A DNA stretch of 15,415 bases. Origin: Echinostoma caproni. Its lineage: Eukaryota; Platyhelminthes; Trematoda; Plagiorchiida; Echinostomatidae. The stretch is from NCBI GenBank assembly GCA_900618425.1, contig UZAN01043231.1, positions 10,365 through 25,779 of the forward strand. The letters run 5' to 3'. Each line of letters opens with the position of its first letter. The stretch's first letter is position 1. Shown piece after piece: positions 9,134 through 15,415 of this stretch. Both the position numbers and the translations under genes were made by a program. The notes under the pieces are model-generated. The model had not been told where the DNA came from. It was given only the letters and a program-made list of their open reading frames with translations, and made no database searches.

Positions 9134-9148
9134 ACTTACCTTTCTCAA
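9134..9148 (-). promoter_or_regulatory. Candidate polypurine tract
   Basis: On the minus strand the bases just before the 3' LTR read TTGAGAAAGGTAAGT, mostly purine, as expected for the plus-strand priming site. The tract is short and interrupted, so the call rests on position. Confidence 0.4.
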
Positions 9149-9280
9149 GAGTGTCTCATCAATTTGACCTGTTTTTCGCCGTGATTACCTTTGCTTTCTA
9201 CTGTTTGAGGCTTCCAATTCTGCCGATCGTAGTCCATCTTCTTCTCCAACATCATGAAATTGGGGAACCGGAGCGTCAGA

Positions 9281-9987
9281 TTAAGGTGGTTTGGAAGTGT
9301 CAGGATTACCCACTTCTTCATGAGGTTCTGGTACAACGATAGTTCGTTCGTCTCTGAAATGTATCTGGTAGGCATACCGGCGATGTTTAGATGCATCTGT
9401 TAAATCGGTTATCTCCAGTATTGACTGACTCAAGTTTCTGGTGGTAATGGCACGAATAGGGCGTAGATCGTTACCCCTGAAGTATTTCACGTCAGTACAA
9501 TCCATATATCTCAGGGAAGACCTCAAGCACAGTGAAATAAATAGCTTTTTTGGATTGTCCTTCATAGTCGCATGTGTTGCGTTTCGTTATTGCAGTAGGA
9601 AATTGTCCAGAAACGTCTTTAAATCCGTAATTGCTCTCGGATTCGCGGATGCCAGTGTACTCGTGATTGTTTTCATAAGATTCACGGCTTGACTATTAGA
9701 CCAGGGGTGTACAGGGGCTGTACGTAAATGTCGAAATCCAATGATAAGAAGTCCGCATGTACCCGTTACCATGGTGCATAGATTTTTGGCCATGAAGTCC
9801 AGTTTTTCGGTTTCGCCTTCACTTTGTGCAGACACACCTCGCGATTCTTCGCAGTTGTGCAAATATTTGCATCCAAATCAGACCAACAACACATTTGTCG
9901 AGCCAGAGATTTCATCTTCTCCACTCCTAAGTGGCCTTTGTGGATGTCCTCTAAGACTGCTTTTTGGAGCGACGGGGGTATAATCAA
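9281..9987 (-). pseudogene. Integrase remnant of the Ty3/gypsy element
   Basis: Integrase inserts the element's cDNA into the genome. The zinc-binding N domain is near 9987-9800 (IHKGHLGVEKMKSLARQ); of the HHCC ligands both His remain, but the first Cys of the pair appears to be Arg (NREVC). The first catalytic Asp is probably the D of RVHADF (about 9748-9765, another frame). Homology then jumps to FRHLRTAPVHPWSNSQAV (9683-9736), so roughly 90 codons with the second Asp are missing. The catalytic Glu after SNSQA is Val (GTG, 9683-9685). The C-terminal part is near 9565-9340 (RNLSQSILEITDLTDASKHR). Stops separate the segments. Confidence 0.8.
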
Positions 9988-10099
9988 TCAATAACCGCGA
10001 AAGGGAACACCATCTGGTTGCACAGCCAATGGATGGATGTAGAAGTGAAAATATCTTTTTTCACGTCCGGAAGCTATCCTTCAGAAAAGGCCGAAATAA

Positions 10100-10675
10100 T
10101 CATAGAGTAGTATTTTTATATCTCCTCGACGCTCCCCTCGAGACCGCTACCGGTTGGGCGACAAAATTACATTTCTCCGCGACGGCGAAGTATGAGTACC
10201 TGCACAGGAAACCGGATTGTGGCTTTGTTTTTCCTGGATGATGTTTACTATCATCATCATAAGCTGCAAGTGCAATACTCCATCGTTGAAGAGTGGTGGC
10301 TGTTGCTTTGGCGATAGACTTTTTGGGATTGAATAAGACTTGTCGTGCTGCAAGATCCATCACAATCGTAAAATATAGTCCAAATAAATATTTATATAGT
10401 CTTCGGACAGCCCAGAACACCGCTAAGACTTCTTTCTGGGTCCGCGAATAACCCTTCTCTGCAAGGTCAAGCAACCTGGAAATACAAATCACGGGAATTC
10501 CTTCTTGTTCCAATACGGCACCCATACCCACGTCGGACGCATCCGTCACCAGTGTAATAGATTTTGATGGATACAACAATGTCGGGAATGGATGTTGTGA
10601 TGTTTCGTACCAATTCGTGAAAGACTCCTTCACAGTCCACGGTCCATTTGCATTCCGCAGCGGATTGCGCGACAA
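10100..10675 (-). pseudogene. RNase H domain of the Ty3/gypsy element
   Basis: The longest intact stretch of the element, 191 codons. It contains TDASDVGMGAVLEQEG with the first catalytic Asp (about 10535-10550), GYSRTQKEVLAVFWAVRRL with the catalytic Glu, and YLFGLYFTIVMD with the third acidic residue. The His that normally follows that Asp (TDH) is replaced (MDL). QRWSIALAAYD, near the usual domain end, is present. The D-E-D set is kept, but it is cut off from RT by a frameshift near 10560-10680. Confidence 0.85.
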
Positions 10676-10770
10676 ACAAATGTTGAGCCCTATTGGCGAA
10701 ATTAGGAATGAATCCTGAATAATATTGAAGGTGCCCCATAATTGATCGTAGATGATGTTGATCTTTCGGG
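10467..10770 (-). pseudogene. RT connection segment of the Ty3/gypsy element
   Basis: On the minus strand the frame reads GHLQYYSGFIPNFANRAQHL, the segment linking RT to RNase H in gypsy polymerases. Upstream (10741-10860) EFLGFNF and NPPKDQHHLRSIMGHLQYYS match the usual end of the RT domain. It overlaps the RNase H frame, and homology moves between frames around IPDI, so a frameshift lies near 10560-10600. Confidence 0.7.
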
Positions 10771-11194
10771 GGGTTGATATTCAGTAGATGTTTTAATCGG
10801 TTGGCGTCCGACTGATGTCATTTGGAACAGAAATTGAATCCCAGGAACTCCAACTCCATCATTCCAAACATGCTTTTAGCCGGCTTGATGCGTACGTTTT
10901 TCTCTGGATTTCTTTAAACTCTCATGTTGGACTTATTTTGTTGTTCCGAACATAATCACATCGTCTTGATAAGCCATGGCACCGCGCAACCCAGAAGCAA
11001 CGTTGTCTATTGTTTCTGAGGGATTCCGGATGATACATTTGAACCGCAAGAGAGAAAATTGTACCGGAAGAGTCCCCATGGTTTATTGACTGTCGTAAAT
11101 GTCCGCGAATTGGGATGAAATGGAATCTGCCACAGCAATTTTGTTGAAGAAACTGACAACCATGTAAAGACTTCATGAAGGCCTTTGTCTCTAT

Positions 11195-11397
11195 TGTCGT
11201 CGCTGCACATTTTCCTAATGGAGGATTGAGTGTTATTCGGTAATCATCTCATATCTTCGGAGTTATGTTATCACTTTTCATTGCCACAAAAATCAGTTTT
11301 GCCGATGTTCATGTCACTCAGTAAATAACACCGTTGTGCTCTACTCGTTCGATTCCCTTTAACACACCTTCACATTGTCTACATGGCAAGACAAACC
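11195..11397 (-). repeat. Leader fragment behind the inserted LTR
   Basis: In minus orientation this follows the LTR end (TTACA) and starts with GGTTTGTCTTGCCATG, which aligns loosely with the primer-site region of copy A (AATTGGTGTTGCGCAATG). No gag is recognisable. Together with 11398-11606 it accounts for the extra sequence within RT. Confidence 0.5.
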
Positions 11398-11606
11398 TGT
11401 AACAATCGGAATAGCACTGAATGCAGAAATACGAGAACCCGTACTGTAATGCTCAGAACTGGATTGGCTCCAACCCGAATTGCGGACACCAATGAAACAC
11501 ACGAGGAATTGATAGCAGCAAATGCTTATGTTTATTGATGGAATTAGATCGTGTTTTATAGAAGGTAATAGGCCATGTCATTGGTTGAACGACCGTCCTC
11601 CAATCA
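11398..11606 (-). repeat. LTR of the second family inserted in RT (copy C)
   Basis: In minus orientation it begins TGATTGGAGGACGGTCG and ends GCTATTCCGATTGTTACA. It shares the ggacggt, aaCCAATG, AATTCCA and AATAAA blocks with copy B, and the last 18 bases with copy A (ACTATTCCGAATGCTACA). It sits where the RT homology is broken, so a relative of the second family jumped into the first element or recombined with it. No second LTR is found at the other edge. Confidence 0.6.
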
Positions 11607-12029
11607 CGTAACCGTTTGCACCGACGCATCATATGTACTAACTCGGATGTCATATTCGCCCGGTGTACCATTAGCCGAGCTTTCTGAACGGTGATTGGAT
11701 GCCATGAAGCTATACCTAGTCGTGCCTGGAATGCGGTCACGTAAGTCTGGATCACCAAAAAACCTTTTCAAGAATACTGGTTTACAGTCGACCTCCAACA
11801 CTGCTTCAGGGACGCTCGTTCCTCCAGTATTTTGAGTACAACGTATTACCAGCTTCCGGATTTCTTCAACAGTATCACATTTTGATTCACTCCCAAACAA
11901 GAATAATAAATGTCACAGCGTTGTTATTGCCATCAATCCACGAACCGATGAACTGTCTTGTGACACTAAGAATCGAAAGGATACAAAAATTTTATCCTGG
12001 GAACGAATTGATAAGTTTGTCTCATCCAA

Positions 12030-12215
12030 TAAGGTGTCCAGTGGCATCCAGTGGATTCAAGTCGTAGTCGGTTTCAGGGTAGCATTTGGACATACATGTT
12101 CGAGAGTACCACGTGAAATGATGAAATCACCATTGTTGGTATCCACAATAAAACTGTGTTGGCCTCCGGATTCGAGAACAATGTCCTTGTAAATGAATTG
12201 CTGGAATTAGCCCCT
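12030..12215 (-). pseudogene. Aspartic protease of the Ty3/gypsy element
   Basis: The protease matures Gag-Pol. The minus-strand frame reads HSFIVDTNNGDFI (12120-12158), the retroviral-type active-site loop with DTG changed to DTN; the catalytic Asp (GAT, 12141-12143) is kept. It continues with GTLEHVCPNATLKPTTT and ATGHLIG, the usual flap and body elements, to a stop near 12022. The Gly to Asn change in the fireman's-grip triad is expected to cripple the enzyme. Confidence 0.7.
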
Positions 12216-12293
12216 TGTTCGTAATGCATAAATTTGGTTTGGTTCCTCTTAAAATCAAGGTGTACTCCTCATCTATTTGCATTTCCGTTGACG

Positions 12294-12392
12294 GCATACC
12301 TTCTGAATATGACCAAGCTTACCACAAGAATGACATTTTGCATCTCTGAATCGGTGGTTGAACCGTAAATGGAATTCACCACACGACATACA
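12294..12392 (-). pseudogene. Gag zinc-knuckle pair
   Basis: On the minus strand 33 codons are open across two nucleic-acid-binding knuckles. The first has Cys, Cys, His and His at positions 1, 4, 8 and 13 (CMSCGEFH...NH); the family usually has Cys as the fourth ligand. The second is a canonical CX2CX4HX4C ([14 protein letters not shown]). FRDA joins them, as in K02A2.6-type elements. This lies between gag and protease, as expected. Confidence 0.8.
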
Positions 12393-12480
12393 CCGATTAT
12401 TGTTTGTGTTTAGGGTCCTCTGGTGAGAGCTATTTATCTTCTAGATCTGAGAAGAGTTGGAATGAATCAAGGGCCTATTC

Positions 12481-12962
12481 CCTGATGAATGTGACCGAAT
12501 CAAGGTTTGTTGTTGTGTTGAGATCATTGTGCTGCTCACATGTCCACCGAGCATTCGGAGATGTAAGGTCCTTTCTCTCAAACAACTTTTTCTGTAGAGT
12601 CATACTGTCAATAACTGCAATAAGATTATCACAATTGCTTCTCTATCCTGTCTCCATGGTTTCATTTGGAGGCCTTTTTGTTGAGCGACAGGATTAAATC
12701 TCAACAGGGTATTGACTCGGCGCGAACCAAAGGGTTGAATTTTTCCCTCTGAGTGCTCGGAAATCAATAGGATTCACGTGGGTAAGTAGTAATTGTTTCA
12801 CAATTTGGAATGTGAATTTGGTTGGATTGTCAGTGAAAGCGAGGTTCTTCAGCAGACAATATTCTTCCATTCCGCCGACCGTGAGAAATAGTACAAACTA
12901 CTCCTGCTTTCCGTTCTGCCGTAGGCTGCACCAGAGCTCGAAACGTTCGACCCATTATTCAT
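12481..12962 (-). pseudogene. Gag of the Ty3/gypsy element
   Basis: A likely ATG at 12960-12962 opens MNNGSNVSSSG and runs to a TGA near 12849. Homology continues in other frames with KNLAFTDNPT (about 12820-12849), then DSMTLQKKLFERKDLT, TCEQHNDLN and DSVTFIR (12481-12620). The same segments occur in the same order in the + strand gag at 4901-5344, so the two families have homologous gags. Several frameshifts make it non-functional. Confidence 0.75.
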
Positions 12963-13010
12963 CCTCAGACGGATGCGAATGTAGATTTGGGGATTCGATA
13001 GTGCGCAACT

Positions 13011-13026
13011 CCATGCCGCGACACCA
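13011..13026 (-). promoter_or_regulatory. Primer binding site of the Ty3/gypsy element
   Basis: On the minus strand, two bases past the 5' LTR end (CCACA), stands TGGTGTCGCGGCATGG. It would pair with a tRNA ending CCATGCCGCGACACCA. The match with the site at 4830-4845 supports the role. A Leu- or Ser-type tRNA beginning GTCGCGG would fit; this is a guess. Confidence 0.7.
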
Positions 13027-13028
13027 AT

Positions 13029-13358
13029 TGTGGTATTCCGAATAGGAAACAGAATCGAATAGAGCGAACTCGGATTCGGACTGAAAACCCACTGAATAGT
13101 GCAAAGCCAAGACGAGCTGTGGATACAGTAAATTCTATTCAAAAAATCATGTAAAAACTATCACAAATATTCAGCAATCATTGGTCGATTCATCAATGTT
13201 CAACTGACAACGATATTGTTCATTTGGTTGCCTTCTTGCACTCCGTCAAACCTATTGGTTATACTTGATATCACAGGATTGGCCGGTGAATCTGTTTCTT
13301 GATAAGTTCTCCGGAAGCTGTACCGTGATTTGTGCGTACTCGTTGCACGATCACCACA
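13029..13358 (-). repeat. 5' LTR of the minus-strand Ty3/gypsy element
   Basis: 330 bp pairing with 8792-9133. In element orientation it begins TGTGGTGATCG and ends GGAATACCACA, so the ends carry a 6-base inverted repeat TGTGGT/ACCACA. The length difference from the 3' LTR comes mainly from a block of about 7-8 bases missing near 13110. Confidence 0.85.
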
Positions 13359-14130
13359 GATATTTCTGTTACCAAGGCTAATTTGATTAGTTTCGTGATA
13401 GAACACACGAGGCATACCAGTGACCTGCAAAGCGCATGAAATATGTTTATTTCATTTGCAATCAGCATAATTTACCCTTGATAAGCAGAGTCCACAAACC
13501 ATGTTCCTCTGAAACAGGGTAGAAAATCTTGAAGTGCAGGAGCCGTTATTTTCATTTGGGATTTTATTACGCATATACTTTTGGCTAAACGCCCGGCAGT
13601 TGGTTACGTTGAAAGCTTAAGGAAGCTGAACTGCAGGTAGCCGTTCATTCCAATGTTAATTTGGCACTTGGTACAGAGTTCGGCTTTTGAAAAGGCTTCC
13701 TTCCTTACTGCCACAAACATCGTCATATCTTCTATTGTACTCATAAATTGCAAGCCTTAAACACAAAATTGGCAAGGATTTTTAGATCACTCACGAAACG
13801 TTGACATAATTGTCTACTTAGACCATGGTTCCCTAAACCGGGAAATTTATGAACATTTCAAAAAGTGAAGAAACACGCAAAGACCTAATTCGAACATTAA
13901 TTGTTTGGACTAAATTGCATTCTCCAGTTCAAACTCATCCTAGTGCTGAATGACTGAATAAAGTGAGTTAATCTTTACTCAGATTTGTGCTCAAGGAAGT
14001 TAGCTGACCATGAGGAGAGTGAGTTGCAATATTACGATCGCTTTAGGCACTCCTGGCAATACGTTCATATTCTTCATAGGCTAACCATGGGTAGTCGAAT
14101 TGATTAAATTATTTATATGGTGAACTTCGT
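13359..14130. other. Unassigned stretch right of the 5' LTR
   Basis: The first 70 bases resemble the integrase tail of the element (see finding). A 46-codon minus-strand frame (13744-13604) starting MSTIEDMTMF is open and protein-like, but unrecognised. A partial internal repeat (TGCAGG, AGCCGTT) occurs at about 13537 and 13632. Nothing else was supportable. Confidence 0.4.
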
Positions 14131-14470
14131 CATGTACGAAGAAAATGGAATGTGAAATGTAAACCTAGGAAGCACTAGACAGCTGGCTCAAATTGGTTGA
14201 GTCTCACCAACAGTACGAATCTATTTACCTAACTGCAGGTCGAACTCGGGACATTGTAGATTTAATGCAAGTATGCTACCCAATTGACTATTGGATAGCT
14301 GATCAGACCGTTTTGGGTTTTACCTATATACGACCGCGTAAGCTAGCGAGTTTACTGTAGGCATTTCGCTGCGAGCATCGCAGCACTAGTCCCCAGGGTT
14401 ACGACTCGACTGGAAACATTTTGAACTTGACTACTTATTGCATGGGCACACTGGAGTATTCGATTTGATC
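14131..14470 (-). mobile_element. tRNA-derived SINE, copy 2
   Basis: On the minus strand the A box TAGTCAATTGGG (14279-14290) and the B-box-like GAGTTCGACC (14239-14248) are 30 nt apart, the tRNA-like spacing. It aligns with copy 1 along its length, including the identical 21-base block at 14294-14314 and GACTCGACTGGAAAC near 14402. The hammerhead-like core is more decayed here (TTGGTGA for CTGATGA, near 14205), though a CTCAA/TTGAG stem remains in the stem II position. The left copy of the second LTR family begins about 100 bp further right. Confidence 0.65.
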
Positions 14471-14573
14471 ATATGGCGAATATCACCGAAATAGCTATCT
14501 TGTGCTTTCAAGCTTCAAACTTCACGCTTCATTTACTTTGTACACACGCCATGAAATCCCCCATATACAGCAG

Positions 14574-14790
14574 TAATCGAATCGATCACCAAGCACAGTC
14601 GCAACTGAAGCACAGAATCCCACCAGCGATTGTACGCTGGAATTTCCGGTCACCAAGACGCAGGATGAAACACCACAGAAGTAGCGGTTCGTTTATTGAG
14701 AGAAACCAGTGGAATTAAATAATAGGTAAATAATAGATATGCCATTGGTCAAACGAATATCAACAAATCACCGTCCTTGCTCTTTGAGTA
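14574..14790 (-). repeat. LTR of the second family (copy B)
   Basis: In minus orientation the blocks read GGACGGT, TTTGACCAATGG, TTTAATTCCACTGG, CAATAAACGAACCGCTACTT and TTGGTGACC, matching copy A over most of 200 bp (AATAAAAGAACCGCTACTTT). The 3' end near 14574 is decayed, and a weak primer-site-like TATGGGGGATTTCATGG follows. Both ends are approximate. It could be a solo LTR or the edge of a truncated element. Confidence 0.55.
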
Positions 14791-14935
14791 ACGCGACTGC
14801 ATGGCTGTTGAGGGATGGATACCGTTGGTCCACGACCCAACGTCCGGAAATTGGAACGCGTAAGCGCTCGCCTGGCGTCATTTCATAGGGCTGGCTCACC
14901 ACGTGTACGCAACTGATTTCCGCTACTACTCTTAT
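14768..14935 (-). CDS. Unrecognised minus-strand open frame
   Basis: 55 codons open between a TGA just beyond 14935 and the TGA at 14768-14770, with ATG at 14879-14881. The segment MTPGERLRVPISGRWVVDQR looks protein-like but I recognise no family. Its end lies inside LTR copy B. It might be the end of a pol upstream of a 3' LTR or an unrelated host exon (an AG acceptor is possible near 14930). Confidence 0.25.
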   Translation of the reverse strand: MRVVAEISCVHVVSQPYEMTPGERLRVPISGRWVVDQRYPSLNSHAVALLKEQGR

Positions 14936-14939
14936 TCAA

Positions 14940-15415
14940 AAACGTTTGCCCAAACGGATCGCTATTACAATGATATTAAGTCGGCCGTGGACGCAACGTC
15001 CTGATGAATTCTCAAATGGCCAAAAATGGTCAAAATGAATATTCGCCGTGCTCCAAAACGTTTCTGTTTTCTGATAGTCGTTATTCCTCTTCTACGCTTT
15101 TGAAATAATTGTATTTCCAATAAACTAATTTTAACTTTAGGAAGGTACTTGCAATTAATGAAAGGATCCCTGGGGAACAAGAAAGACAACTAGGTAGGAT
15201 ACTTCAAATGTACCGGTGACTTATGCCGCTGAATGGACACTAAAGCACCGAACGGTCATAAATTTAAACGAAATTTTTTAAATGTTTTGCTCAGAAATGT
15301 GGATTGATTTTAGTTCTCCCAAACTTTGTTGAGTGAAATAATGAAGTATTTTTTTCTTTTCTAGGGCTACGTTGCACAGTTCGACTCTACATGTCAATAC
15401 ATAGTATTTGGTGGA
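14940..15415. other. No gene seen at the right edge
   Basis: Mostly AT-rich sequence with short frames on both strands. I saw no repeat, RNA gene or domain. Confidence 0.4.

Larger units (their letters stand above)
10931..11830 (-). pseudogene. Reverse transcriptase of the Ty3/gypsy element, interrupted
   Basis: RT copies the element RNA. N-terminal remnants: LEVDCKPVFLKRF and LRDRI (11720-11810), then WHPITVQKA in one frame and NGTPGEYDIRVSTYDASVQT in another. Homology stops at about 11610 and resumes at about 11180 with LHEVFTWLSV, WQIPFHPNSRTFTTVNKPWG and LFRYNFLSCG. The catalytic site AMAYQDDVIMFGTTK is at 10931-10980, after another frameshift at about 11010-11020. The two catalytic Asp of YQDD are intact. 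The 430-bp gap is filled by a foreign LTR and leader; a normal RT would have about 100 bp there. Confidence 0.8.
8792..13358 (-). mobile_element. Degenerate Ty3/gypsy LTR retrotransposon, about 4.6 kb
   Basis: The order on the minus strand is 5' LTR (13358-13029), primer site, gag, zinc knuckles, protease, RT, RNase H, integrase, 3' LTR (9133-8792): the gypsy order, with integrase after RNase H. The Cys-His knuckle pair with FRDA between the knuckles and the YQDD RT motif suggest the Mag/K02A2.6-like group, on recollection only. Frameshifts and stops occur in every domain, the protease glycine and the integrase second Asp and Glu are lost, and a foreign LTR interrupts RT. The LTR divergence implies an old insertion. 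It cannot move on its own products. Confidence 0.85.

Noticed and set aside
8956..9342. 128-codon + strand frame with hydrophobic segments
   Set aside because: It runs antisense over the 3' LTR and the end of the element; the membrane-like look is incidental.
12404..12697. 97-codon + strand frame
   Set aside because: It is antisense to the gag of the minus-strand element.
8787..13363. Target-site duplication flanking the LTR element
   Set aside because: The five-base flanks (gaatc and gatat) do not match.
1..15415. CRISPR arrays, bacterial operons, ribosome binding sites, rRNA genes
   Set aside because: Nothing of the kind is present; introns, SINEs and LTR elements show a eukaryotic nuclear sequence.

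Overview
The window looks like a repeat-rich piece of a flatworm genome, most likely a digenean fluke. Three things point there: one protein gene broken by seven very short introns (five are 35-42 nt), a degraded tRNA-derived SINE whose layout recalls the schistosome hammerhead-bearing SINE, and decayed Ty3/gypsy LTR retrotransposons. The taxon is an inference; no species marker is present. Two ambiguous bases (1042, 6738) mark a draft assembly.

Layout. 1-2040: no convincing gene; it holds a near-perfect 296-bp inverted repeat (810-1105) and two unrecognised open frames. 2045-3553: the only convincing host gene, a + strand, eight-exon WD40-repeat protein. Its exons join in phase to 389 residues from an ATG in a strong start context. 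3554-4590: no gene seen; a CAA/CAG triplet tract. 4597-5800: a + strand relic of an LTR retrotransposon (LTR, primer site, gag, protease remnant). 6316-6640: SINE copy 1. 6640-8320: nothing supportable. 8322-8585: a possible terminal exon of unknown identity. 8792-13358: a minus-strand Ty3/gypsy element with two LTRs, gag, zinc knuckles, protease, RT, RNase H and integrase, all broken by stops and frameshifts. A foreign LTR plus leader sits inside its RT. 13359-14130: mostly unassigned. 14131-14470: SINE copy 2. About 14574-14790: a third copy of the second LTR family. The remainder is unassigned.

The repeats form a nest. Two related retrotransposon families share the bases at the LTR/primer-site junction and have homologous gags. 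The second family appears three times: as the 5' end of the + strand relic, inside the RT of the first element, and near the right end. None of the retroelement copies could be active in its own right: key catalytic residues of protease and integrase are replaced or deleted. The WD40 gene is the only feature here that looks under selection for protein coding.
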